Assembly (NCBI GenBank): GCA_029876055.1
Contig: CM056880.1
Coordinates: 1,426,001-1,490,000 of the forward strand
Direction of reading: 5' to 3'
From: Madurella fahalii
Lineage: Eukaryota; Ascomycota; Sordariomycetes; Sordariales
Length of the DNA: 64,000 nt
Shown: one piece after another, positions 44,637 to 55,527 of the stretch
Position numbering within the stretch: position 1 is the first letter of the stretch
How the letters are laid out: every line of letters starts with the position of its first letter
The notes under the pieces: generated by a model
The model's input: only the letters and a program-made list of their open reading frames with translations
The model's database searches: none
Told to the model about the DNA's origin: nothing
Translations under genes and position numbers: made by a program

Positions 44637-45499
44637 TTTTTTTCCCCCTCTTTCCCACTGTTCCTTCTTTCCTTTTCTTCTCCCTGCGGTACTTAATGTG
44701 CCTCCCCTTCAGTAACCCTCTTTCGTTTTCCCAGTTTTGCGCGGGCCGGTTGGCCGGGCCAAAGATATACGACTCACGACGTCGCCGCCGCCGTCGTCAG
44801 GACACCCAGATAGTCAAAGGCGTCAATTGGAATGGAAATTGGATCGATCGTACGGTAGTCCCCGAGATCGGCTGGGCACGGCAGGCGCGATCCGGAAAGG
44901 TTTGGTAGATAGTGTCTGTACGCTCCTATGGCCAGCTCGTAGTTCTCATCGCCGCAATACCGGTTCCCGTTCGCTCGTCCGTTCGCGTCCGTTAGTCGGT
45001 CATCAAGTACATGAAAAATATCCTCGGAAGGTACGGGCAAGACGCTCAAAACCGCGCGGCGCAAAACATCTTCGCAAATGAGGCCCCTAGGACAGACAGC
45101 CAAACCATTGTCGCGGTTGGCTAGATGGATGGACCCCAATCCACCTCGCCGTCCCATCCTCGGGCCGCACGGCACCTTATCGCAGAAACGCTTATCAGAA
45201 GCCTTGCAATGTGGCATTTAAAGATCCCGTTTTAAATAACTTCGATAAGTGAATTGAATGGTGGACCCTAACCCTGGCCAACCTTTTCCCAAATGCTCCG
45301 AAACCAACACGCCCAACATCACCGGTGCGAAGAACAGACTCTTTGCAAGCAATCCATTCAAATGCAAGCGCCTTCACTATACATACAAAAAAGAAACAGT
45401 GCTGCGGATTACGCCAATTCCGGAAACCCCTGTAACTGCCGGCCCACACCTCTCACATGTCCTTCCATCTTTCGTCCAGATGCGTCACAATCTAGTAGC
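44637..45499. other. Intergenic between rhomboid start and aconitase stop
   Basis: About 860 bp, tandem genes on the minus strand: rhomboid promoter and aconitase 3' UTR. The region has AT-rich 3'-UTR-like sequence near 45360-45420 and no recognisable gene. Confidence 0.6.
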
Positions 45500-48400
45500 T
45501 TAGTTCTTGGTAGCCTTGGCCATGGTGTTGAGTGCGCTACCGTTCTTGAACCACTCAATCTGGGCCTCGTTAAAAGTGTGCGACAGCTTCACCTCGAAAG
45601 GCGAACCGTTCTTGGGGTGCACCCGCATCGTCATGGGCTTGCCAACGGCAAGCTCGGTGCACATGATGTCAACCCGGTCATCGGGCTGGATCTTGTCGTA
45701 ATCGGCCGGGTCGGAGAAGGTCAGAGGAAGCATACCCTGCTTCTTCAGGTTGGTCTCATGGATACGGGCGAACGACCGAGTGATGATGGCGAGACCGCCA
45801 AGATGGCGAGGCTCGAGAGCGGCGTGCTCACGGGACGAACCCTCACCGTAGTTCCAGTCACCAATGACAACCCACTTGATGCCCTTGGCCTTGTAGTCGC
45901 GGGCAACGGCAGGGACGGCGTCGAAGGCACCAGTGGTCTGGTTCTTGACTGAGTTGGCCTCGCCGTTGGCAGCGTTGATAGCGCCGATCAGCATGTTGTT
46001 AGAGATGTTATCAAGATGGCCACGATATTTGAGCCACGGGCCGGCCATCGAGATGTGATCGGTGGTAGTCTTGCCCTGAGCTTTGATCAAAATGGGGCAG
46101 TCAACGGCATCCTTACCGTCCCAGGGGTTAAAGGGAGAGAGAATCTGGAGACGGTCCGAGCTGGGAGAGACCTGGACGTTGACGGAAGCGCGATCCTTAG
46201 GTGGGGGTTGGTAGGTGTCCTGGCCGGGGTCGTAGCCGTTGGCGGGCAGACCATCGCCCGAGGGAGGAGCGAGCAGGAACTCGTTACCGTCCTTGTCCTT
46301 GAGCTTGTCGGTCAGGGGGTTGAAGTACAGGGAACCGGCAATGCTCATGGCAACGACTAGATCAGGCGAGGTGACGAAGGCGTGAGTGGCAGGGTTGCCA
46401 TCGTTACGGCCGGTGAAGTTACGGTTGTAGGACGAGATAATCGTGTTAGCCTCGCCCTTCTTGACGTCCTGGCGATCCCATTGGCCAATGCAAGGGCCGC
46501 AAGCGTTCGCTAGGACGACACCGCCAAACTCCTCAAAGGTTTGAAGCTGGCCGTCGCGCGCGATGGTGGCACGAATCTGCTCGGAACCTGGGGTGACGGT
46601 GAAGAGAGACTTAGCCTTGAGACCGTGGTTGAGGGCATCGCGGGCGATCGAAGCGGCACGGGTCATGTCCTCATACGAGGAGTTGGTACAAGACCCAATC
46701 AGACCGACCTTGATTTCCTCCGGCCAGCCGTTGGCCTTGGCGGCCTCAGCGAACTTGGAGATCGGAGTCGCCAGATCCGGCGTGAAAGGACCGTTGATGT
46801 GAGGCTCGAGCTCAGACAGGTTGATCTCGATCAGCTGGTCGTACTCGGCGCCCTCATCCTCACGGAGCTCCTTGGCGTAGGCGCGAGCGTAGTCACCAAT
46901 GTCCTTGCGCTTGGTAGCGACCAGGTAGTCGTACATACGGTCGTTGAACGGGAAGATGGACGTCGTCGCTCCAATCTCTGCGCCCATGTTCGCGCTCGTA
47001 GCCATCCCCGTGGCGCTGATGCTTTCACAGCCGGGGCCTAGATAATGTTAGTGAGGTCCAAAACGTCAAGCAATGAGTGCAAAGTTAAAAGAGGCGTCCA
47101 AGTTAGAGCTGCAGGGAGGCCGCCTGAGCAGCCCTTGCAGCATGTCTAGCCGACTTCTCATGTCTGACGAGTTCCGCTCTCCGACCAAATTCAACATCAC
47201 AGACAGCGCAATGATGTTTCTCTGGGAGTATGTCTCCAGCGGCGCGAGCATGCTTAGGTCCCCGGAGGTGCTTCCTCAAGGCCGCATTTGTGTTGAATGC
47301 ATGACCGCACACGGAGCAGTAATGTCTCTTCTCCTCGACAGCCCTAAGCTTGGTTCGATGCAAGTATGCTTTTTCGGCCTCGGGATTGTTGGCGAGCCAA
47401 TTCCTCCGCTGTCTGCGTTTGGTCGCACGACACCCCTCTAGATCTTCCTCCTAGCTTTCTCCCGGTGCCGCTTCCCTGCGTCAGCCCGTCGAGCCAGCAT
47501 TTCGTCGGCGATGGCTTTCTGCTGTGCATGGGTCAAGAAATGATCTCCGGGCGGGCACTCCGACAAAGGGTTGTGAGAACACAGGCCATCCTATGCAAGT
47601 GTGTCACGCCCCCATCGGCACATCCGCTCCACGTCAGGGTCGCCCCATCTGGTGTTCCGGGCGGCTCCGAAGATGTAGGTAAATGTTGACTCAATTGTAA
47701 CTAGGCAAACGCGTAGGCGAGACATCATCTCAGCGGCGGGGATCGGAATTGAGGACAAGATCCCCTTGTGCACAATGGAGAAGCCGTCCTTCAGAGACGC
47801 CGCAACATAGCGAGGCACTAATGTACCGTTGTCATAGTTGGCAAGACGTGATGCGATGCCAGATGCGAAGTTTGTCCCTGAACTGATGTAGATGCGAGGC
47901 CGAGCCCCGGGTTTCTCCAGGACGATGAGGTAGACACCCCATGTTCCCTTTTCGGCGATGGGAAGGGCCTTGAGATAGTCAAGCGACGGGGGTCGGAGAC
48001 TGGAGTACCTCGAGAAGGCCGGAAGGGAGAAAAACCGAAGCAGAGGAGAGGAGCTGAGAAAGGACATCGTCCGAGGGGAGAACATGGGCGTAGACGGGAT
48101 GCTTGGACTTCTCAGGTGTTGTGATGATGCATGTCCAGGTGAGGACCAGGAGAAGCTCAAGGATGGACTGCTCCGGCGGAGACATGGTGACTGTTTGTGT
48201 ATCTGTCGTCCTGAGCTGGTCCAATGTGTTGAGCTGCTTCGGTGCACCAGAGCGCGGACCTTGTCTCTGCGTCTTGTGGATGCTGGCAGTTGCTACCTCC
48301 GGCTTAGTACCTGAGCCCACGACTCCAGGGCACACTAACTTACTGTGTATGATGTCCTGGAACAAGGCCTCGGACCGGGAGAAACGACCGCCGACACTCC

Positions 48401-49502
48401 AGGGACGCAACGAGAAGTTCGTCTGAACTTGAGATGCCAGAGAAGCGACATGGAAGAGGAGCCCATTAGGCAGCAGTGGAAAATGTTTTCCTTATGGTTG
48501 ACGGGGAAGGCATGGCGTCTCGCTCCTTCCTTCTCGGAGCATCGGACAGACTTGGACAACCTCAATCGCACATTATGACAAAAGAAATTCTCACTTACCA
48601 TGATACTCAACGATAGCACCGGTGCCTCCCTTGACGGTCAGGATGCCGGCAACCTTCAGGATGATGTCCTTGGGGGCAGTCCAGCCAGTCAGCTGCCCAG
48701 TCAGCTTGACGCCGATGACCTTGGGTGCCTTGAGCTCCCAAGGGAGGTTGGCCATGACGTCGACGGCGTCGGCACCACCGACGCCAATGGCGGCCATGCC
48801 GAGACCACCGGCGTTGGGTGTGTGCGAGTCGGTACCGATGAGGAGACCACCGGGGAAAGCGTAGTTCTCGAGCAGAATCTGGTGAATGATACCAGAGCCG
48901 GGCTTCCAGAAACCAATGTTGTACTTGGCGCAGGCGCTAGCCAGGAAGTCGTAGACCTCCTTGTTGATGCTGACTGCACGGGCCAGATCCTTGGGGCCGC
49001 CAACCTGGGCCTCAATCAAGTGGTCGCAGTGGACGGTAGTCGGGTTAGCGACCGAGGGCATGCCGGCCGACATGAACTGCAGGATGGCCATCTGGGCAGT
49101 GGCATCCTGGCAAGCGACGCGGTCGGGCCGCAGTTTGAGGTAGGAAACGCCGCGCTCGATCTCCTGGCCATGCGGGTCGTCAAGGTGGGAGTAGAGGATC
49201 TTCTCGGCATAGGTGAGGGGCCGGTTGAGTCTTGCCCTCACAATGGCAAGGTTTTCCGACATCTTCTTGTAGTTTATGAAGTTGCCCTCCTCCCAGTTGT
49301 TTTGCCGCACCTGTATTCCAAGGTCCCGTTAGCCATTGAGCGGCCGCGCGCTGGCGGGCTGAGCTCCGCTGCCGGCCCATTGAACACTCACCTTCTTGTC
49401 AAGGGGCGAGTCGGACACGGTCGCCATGCGCCGCAGTCCCAGGCTTGCGCTGCCCAGAGCGCGGCTCCGGGCAACGCCCAGGAGCTGACGAGAAGCCAAC
49501 AT
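45500..49502 (-). CDS. ACO1: Aconitate hydratase, mitochondrial
   Basis: TCA-cycle enzyme interconverting citrate and isocitrate in the mitochondrial matrix with a [4Fe-4S] cluster. Three coding exons: 49502-49392, 49310-48599 and 47037-45500, giving 786 aa; phases match across both introns. The N-terminus is an Arg/Ser/Ala mitochondrial presequence (MLASRQLLGVARSRALGSAS). Visible family blocks include HLIEAQVGGPKDLARA, GLLIGTDSHTPNAGGLGM, the cluster cysteines at about 391 (GLIGSCTNSSYED), 454 and 457 (ANACGPCIGQW), NRNFTGRNDGNP, and the swivel-domain GDWNYGEGSSREHAALEPR. Intron 1 is 81 nt, whereas intron 2 (48598-47038) is 1,561 nt and contains a decayed nuclease-like gene. The splice joins GIVEYHG-type sequence exactly to PGCESISATGM (in the gene AIVEYHG then PGCESIS). 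Confidence 0.97.
47038..48598 (-). other. Oversized (1,561-nt) aconitase intron 2
   Basis: The donor GTAAGT is at 48598-48593 and the acceptor ATCTAG ends at 47038; a CTAAC branch site lies about 10 nt before the acceptor (near 47048-47052). Phase 1. Other introns in the window are about 48-110 nt. The intron holds the GIY-YIG/zinc-finger remnant on the same strand, with about 350 nt of unrecognised sequence before it. Confidence 0.9.
47103..48247 (-). pseudogene. Decayed GIY-YIG nuclease-like / C2H2 zinc-finger gene nested in aconitase intron
   Basis: Not annotated by homology search; read from sequence. In one frame (about 47998-47594) there is a GIY-YIG-like domain: GVYLIV (about 47940-47923), IYISSGT (about 47898-47878), an Arg in ASRLANYD, and a late Glu in VTIESTFTYIF. 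It is followed by MCRWGRDTLA and a TAG stop at 47593-47591, yet protein-like sequence continues in the same frame (DGLCSHNPLSE...LARRADAGKRHREKARRKI) to a second TAG at 47440-47438. The coding signal then moves to another frame (LANNPEAEKAYLHRTKLRAVEEK) and ends with two C2H2-type fingers, CSVC-x12-H-x5-H and CAVC-x12-H-x5-H, stopping at 47103. A possible N-terminal part from the ATG at 48185 (MSPPEQSILELL...TTPEKSKHPVYAHVLPSDD) is in a third frame until 47979. At least two stops and two frame changes indicate a dead gene. I recall similar GIY-YIG plus zinc-finger proteins being multi-copy in some Sordariales but cannot verify it. Confidence 0.65.
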
Positions 49503-52500
49503 TGTGGTGACGTTCAGCTCGACGAGCGTAGCAAGCAGAAGTCAATTGGAGCGGAGAGGGTATCACCAGACGGCCGCTGGATGGCAACGAGGGAACAAGA
49601 AGAGTAACGAATTCTCTCCAGACGCGGCGGTTGTTGAAGAGGGAAAAAAAGGTGGAAGAGTTTATGTAGATAGCAGGAAACTGGAGGAGGGATTTTAGAT
49701 GGCAGTGGCAACGGGACCTGTTGCTGCGAGCTGCCTGCCACCGTCATAGCCGAGAAAGTACCTCGCCCAAATGGAGGCAGGCCACTGGCCAATCACAGCC
49801 ACTCCGATTATGCCTGCCCGCATTGTGGGGGAGCATTTGAGCGAGCGACATGACATAGTTGCCAACTCGAATCAGGCTAGCCTGTTTCAATCGCTTCAAC
49901 CTGGCGCATCTGATTTCCCGATCAAAGCCGCCTTTTGTGCATCGTTTCCATGTCTCGGCCCCAATCTTCTTCGATATTGTTGGCGGCGCACAGTCCGTGT
50001 TTCCGTGAGCCATTGACAGGAGCTCTGGTGCCGCTTGATCGGAGCAGGGCTGGTTTGGTGTATTGGGCCCCTGTCTGGTCCAAGAGCTGCACCGGGGGCG
50101 GCTTGCCATAATCCTCGCTGCCAAATAGTGGTGGACAGGGATATCGGGCGAAAGGTCAAGTCGAGCGCGAATAGCCGAGGCAGTTATTGTTCCTCCTGAT
50201 TTTCTACTGACCGTCGCTAGAGAAAGAGCCTCATAAAATGCGGCTTAATAAAAGTTACTGCACCAAGGGTTCGGCATCGGCATGCGTTTAAAGGTCCGCA
50301 TCCGTAAACTCACCCGATGATAGATTCTGGCTGTGATGACGGTGGCACGTGCTCCATCACTCCATGTGCCTCCCGAGCCGCCAACATGCCCCAGGATGAC
50401 CACAGCCTCTCCAGACCTGGGTCTCTTGCTGATTTAGCTAGGGTGGTGGATGAGACATCTAAAGAGACAGTGCTTTTGCTAGTTCCATGTCTTGATTTTC
50501 GATTTCTGTTTTCATTCCCCTAATATTCTTCCGCTCTTCGTTTTTACTTGGTTCTACTTTCTTCCCGTTCTTAGATCCATGAGCTAACTAACGGATGTCG
50601 AATTGTAGTGGGAAATCTTGCAGCTGGTGTTAACCCATGCCGTTCAATAGTAGATTTAGAGGCACAGGGCGAGACTGATCCCGCTGCCGGATCGTTCCGC
50701 TACGTGGGGGAGTAACTCTCAAACCCCAACTCGTTTGAACTACTGGCACAATTCGAATGGCAATCTTATTACTGTCTTGGTCCAAGTAGCATCGAAGAGC
50801 GGCTGGCGTATTATGTCGGGCAGTCAGGGCCATGATGCGTATTGGTGCCTCCTTTCGCTGCTCGTAGCATGTGTTCACGTCCGCGGGGTGCTGTGCAGCG
50901 GCTCTACAACCCTGCAAGGCTAAGAAGTGACGCAATCGGCTGGACGATCTCCGTAGATTCGCTTTCTGCCCGGACTATTCCTACACGACATCCTATCAGT
51001 CGGCAGAAAGCCAGGGCCCTTCGTCCCATCCCGTGTCTTCGGAATGTAATCGTTGTTGGTGTCGAAATTTGGGCTCCGACCCGAGTCTGAGAGGGACCCG
51101 CTAGCAAGTGCGGGTACTTGAAGCGTCGCGGTGGAAATATCTAGCACCCTTGTCGCCGGGGACAAGGAAATTTCTGCTGGCCTGGAGACTCTATTTTTGA
51201 GTGGGGCCGTCGGCAGGTGGCCGGTTCGGCGCCTTGACGCTCGGCGGGAACATGGAGATCCGAGGGCGATAGGCCGTAGCTCCGGCTCGCTCCATCTCGT
51301 AGAAACGGCGGTCATCCGACTGCAAAATTAGCAGACGGAATACGTTGCCAGCACAAAGACCCATGGTTTGTGAAGCGCAAACACGGAACACTTCCTTACC
51401 ACAGACGGGCACGGAATCCTGGATTCGCTGAATGGTTCTCCGCAAGAACTCCGGGTTTACAAAACGCCATGCCAATGTGTCAAGCTTGGATGATGAGAAA
51501 ACTACATCCGCCTAAGGAAAACACATCGATCCCCCAAGTAACCCGTTCCGCTGCCAGGCCTTTCGGAAGATGTTGTCGTTATTGCAACTCGCTCCCTAAC
51601 ACTTAACTATGACTGGCAGCTGCACGGCACGCAATCCAATGTCCGGACACCTCACCGTGCACCATGGCCACCGCAAGCGAGGGTCACTGCTTGAACTCAC
51701 CCGTAGCTACGTATCCGTTGGCAAGAGCAAGGATATAATCAACTCAGTACACCCGACATATCCACATGGTGTTTCTTTACAGAGATCACCAGCAAGCTCT
51801 CCCAACCAAGACCCAACATACAGCTAACCTTTGCACCAGGGGGTATTGAGATAAAAGGTGCGCCCGTCGGTATGATGGAACATTATGTATGATAAAGTGG
51901 TGGCGGCCTACATTTATTAAACGGTAGGCGAAGCTGCTCATATCCGTATCGAGATCGTCTACGCTCGATTCCAATGAATGGTTGAAAGCGTGTTCTGCTG
52001 ACTGGTATGGAAGCCCTGGTGCTCTATTCTTGCCTTCGCTGGGAGACATTGCCTTGCCTTTTTGTTACTTCTTGGATCTATTAGATTGCTAATTCTGCCT
52101 CGTTCCAATAGTTTTCTCAAATCTGCTCACAGCGTCGTCTATTGAGAACCATAATCCGCAGTCTCTCTTCACAATGCTCAACGCGATTTGGCATTTTGCA
52201 CGGGCATTCTGCACGTACACTTAACGCACACATAACCCATGTTTTGCTTGTAGTCGGCACGGCCTCATCCCTAGCTGTCCCAAAGTTTCCTCTTTTGTAA
52301 ACTCGTAGCTTGCGATAGCCGTCATTCGATATTCTACCCAGGTACTATGAGGTGAAAGCCGTAAGGAGGTATATTGGCCAAGTGGGTAAATGCTTATAGT
52401 GGGTCAGGCGGGGACTAAGAATTGTTACTGCCGAAATTTTTCCCCACATCAACCTCTTGGGCATCTTCAGCGGCAGAGGGAGATATTCCATTCAGCAATC

Positions 52501-52564
52501 CAGAAAAGTCCGACCGAGCCAGATATCCAGAAAAGCCAAACTACACCCGGAAACGGCAACAACC
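49503..52564. other. Gene-free 3-kb interval between aconitase and BUD20
   Basis: Promoter side of aconitase at the low end and promoter side of BUD20 at the high end. Open frames at 51475-51191 and 51315-50920 (minus) look faintly protein-like but I could not join them or recognise a domain. Nothing resembling a transposon end, tRNA or rRNA was seen. Confidence 0.5.
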
Positions 52565-53013
52565 ATGGGGATTTTTGCGAAGCGCACCAAGACAAAAACG
52601 CGGCGGCGGACCCGGTGAGCTCACCCGCACAGACCACATCACATCTCAACTAACATCCCCGACAGCGACATCGACCAAATCCAAGCCGATCTCTTGTCTC
52701 CCAAGCACCTGGAACAGTACAAAGAGACGAAAGCTGCTGAGGACCTGCCTGGCCTTGGGCGGCACTACTGCATCGAGTGTGCCAAGTGGTTCGAGACCGA
52801 CACAAGCCTCGTGCTGCACCGAAAGGGCAAACCTCACAAGAGGAGGTGAGCACGCATTCTGGTAGTTCAACGTCGCATTGCTTATAAAATATCTCCAGGC
52901 TCAAGCAGCTGCGTGAGGGGCCTTATACGCACAAGGAGGCGGCGGAAGCCATAGGCTTCAGGACTGACAACGGACCTGAGAAGCCAAAGACACAGGAGAT
53001 TGATATGTCCTAA
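52565..53013 (+). CDS. BUD20: Zinc-finger ribosome-export factor BUD20
   Basis: Shuttling pre-60S ribosome biogenesis factor with one C2H2 zinc finger. Three exons, 52565-52614, 52666-52845 and 52899-53013, give 114 aa. The basic N-terminus MGIFAKRTKTKTRRRTRDID is the family signature, followed by HLEQYKETKAAEDLPGLG. The U1-type finger is HYCIECAKWFETDTSLVLHRKGKPHKRRL (CxxC-x12-H-x5-H). The tail has PYTHKEAAEAIGFRTDNG, also conserved. Each intron falls within a codon (phase 2). The compact length matches filamentous fungal homologues and is shorter than the yeast protein. Confidence 0.95.
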
Positions 53014-53559
53014 GCTGTGTAAGCACACTGCCTCTACACGGTTCCCTGTTCGGCGGAGAGATGCAGATCTCCCCGCGCTTGTGTATTGCCCAGATATGAG
53101 TTCGGCATGGTAGAGGCGTTTGCTCACGAGAATACGTACGGGTGGCGTTTGGCTCAGGAAAATAAAATGTCGCTTTTGTTTTATTATTTTGCTGCAACGC
53201 AGGAAATCGTGTTTTTCTACGACCAGAATGAAACTAGAAGGAGCACGTCCTGTGTGTCTTTGGTGCACACATACCGGAAGACTACAACGTGTACTACGGA
53301 CGAGGAGAACCTGATATAGTAGGAGTCTCGGTGTGCAACAGCCGTACGGATAGATGCATATGAGATGAAAGTCTCGACTTCCACTCAAGTTTCTCCACCT
53401 TGCCCCACTGCACCCTTGTCATCGCCGGCCCAACCTTGAAATTGTTAGCGCAAGTCCAGCAACTGCGATCGCAGCAACCCGCCATCGGTTGGCGATGCGC
53501 TCTCCATGGTTCTTGCAACCTGGTTCTCAAGAATCTCGAACCTGTCCCGACGAGTAGTC
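53014..53559. other. Tandem intergenic region
   Basis: About 550 bp from the BUD20 stop to the next start; 3' UTR and promoter. No separate feature recognised. Confidence 0.6.
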
Positions 53560-55527
53560 ATGGGTTCGACAACGTATGCGGCCTACAATAATGGCTCCGC
53601 CAACGGCAACAGCCCGTATACAGTGACTGCCATGGGCCGTTGGTCGATCCTCAACAAGCAGCTCCCAGGTCTGGCACTTTGGACATTCCTCGCCTTCCCC
53701 GTCTGACACAACATTCACCGTGGCTGACCACTCTACCGGCACAGCCGCTGATAAGATCAAGTCGCTCCATGTCTACGACTTTGATAACACTCGTACGGAT
53801 GTCTGCTTCGTATACTGCTCTGCTCTGTCGCCCGCTGCTAACCCTATGCGCGTGCGCTTGCAGTCTTCAAGACGCCATTGCCAAACCCCAAGATCTGGAA
53901 TAGCCCTACAATAGGCACGCTGTCGAACCCCGACGCCTTTCTCAACGGTGGCTGGTGGCACGATTCCCGCATCCTTGCCGCGACAGGCGATGGCCTTGCC
54001 AAGGAAGAGCCACGCGCGTGGAACGGATGGTGGAACGAAAAAGTCATTGAGCTCATCCAGCTGAGCACAGAACAAAAGGATGCGCTCTGCGTCCTGCTCA
54101 CGGGGCGCTCCGAGTCCGGCTTCAGCGACTTGATCAAGCGCATGGTTACCAGCAGGGGCCTCGAGTTTGACATGATCTGCCTGAAGCCCGCTGTCGGCCC
54201 CAACAACCAGCGCTTTGCCAGCACCATGATTTTTAAGCAGGTGTTCTTGGAGTCCCTAATGGAGACTTACAAACATGCTGAAGAGATATACATCTACGAA
54301 GATCGGATAAAACACGTCAAGGGTTTCAACGACTTCCTTGCCGAGTATAACGAGAGGCAGAGCGCCATAGACGGCTCGGCGACACGTGGGCCCATCAAAG
54401 CGAGGGTCGTCGAGGTAGCCGACATGGCCACCTACCTCGACCCCATTGTCGAGGTGGCTGAAGTCCAACAGATCATCAACGAGCACAATGCCGCCCTGTC
54501 GAAGCGGCGGCGTGGCATCAGAGGCTCGCGTCTTGCCATCAAAAAGAGCGTCTTTTACACGGGATACATGATCAATAGCGCTGACACGCAACGGCTGCTC
54601 ACCCTCGCACAGGTCCCGCAGAACCTACCCGAAGCAGAGCTCAAGCTCCATGGGAACGTCATCATGATAAGTGCCCGGCCGTGCTCACATAGCCTGCTGG
54701 AGAAGGTCGGCGGCATCGGCAGCAAAATGACTTGGGAGGTGACGGGCACAGCCTGCTTCGAGAACACGGTCTGGGCGGCACGCGTCAAGCCCGTCCCGGC
54801 GACGGCAAAGTTCCACACGGGCAGCCCCGTGCCTCTGGTCGTGCTGGCGCTGCGGAAGGGCGCGCGCCACGTTGACGCAGGTAAGATCCAGAACTGGCAG
54901 CCCGTGCCGCCAGACAAGGCCTTTACGTTTGAGACGACGGTGGGCGAGAAGATACTTCTCCGCATCGAGGGTCACGACGCCGTCGAGAGTCCCTACCAGG
55001 GGCCCAAGGGCACAAACAAGCGCAAGCACACAGCCGCCTCGGACGATTTCCGCTCGCGGCAGAGCCATGTCCCGGCCGCAGGGGCTCAACAGCAGAGGCA
55101 GTTCCACCACCAAGGGAACTTTGCCGGGGGTGGTGGCGCTGGTGGGCGCGGCGGTGCAGCCGGCCGAGGGGGGTTCCGCGGCGGCGGAGGTGGAGCAAAC
55201 CGGGGGTTCCGGGGCCAACGCGGCGGCGCGGCAAAGGGCCGCGGCGGCCGGGGAGGGGGCGGTGGTGGGCATCACTACAAGTCTCTTGATGACCTGGGCA
55301 CGCGGGACAGTCAGGGGGGTTTTGCGCAGATGTATGAGGATGAGCCACAGATCCCGACGGGCCCGTCAAACCCGAGAAATCCGGGGTTTTATGGGGGCCA
55401 GCAGCCGAACCAGTATCAGGGTGGTTATCAACCACAGCAGCAACCGCAACAACATGGCAGCTGGCCGGCTCAGCCGAGGGCGAGTGGTAATGCCGGTGGC
55501 GGTATGGAGTTGAATAACTTTTACTAG
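53560..55527 (+). CDS. HAD-type 'Swiss Army Knife' RNA-repair-like protein with RGG tail
   Basis: Three exons, 53560-53668, 53745-53792 and 53864-55527, give 606 aa; an in-frame ATG at 53506 would add 18 residues. The HAD phosphatase motif I is in LHVYDFDNTLFKTPLPN, split by intron 2 after DFDNT. Motif II is the Thr in ALCVLLTGRSESGF, and acidic motif residues may be in EEIYIYEDRIKHV. This arrangement matches the HAD domain found in 'Swiss Army Knife' RNA-repair-type proteins, which are inferred from bioinformatics to process RNA ends; no biochemical role is established for the fungal members that I know of. Residues about 250-385 form a second, unrecognised domain (SVFYTGYMINSADTQRLL, HGNVIMISARP). 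The C-terminal third is a GGRGG/RGG-rich RNA-binding-type region followed by Gln/Pro/Asn-rich sequence ending MELNNFY. Confidence 0.85.

Noticed and set aside
45507..47041. Several plus-strand open frames opposite aconitase
   Set aside because: Codon-bias shadows of the aconitase exon; no domain signal.
48345..49607. 335-codon plus-strand frame opposite aconitase exons 1-2
   Set aside because: Antisense to conserved aconitase coding sequence, with composition mirroring it; not an independent gene.
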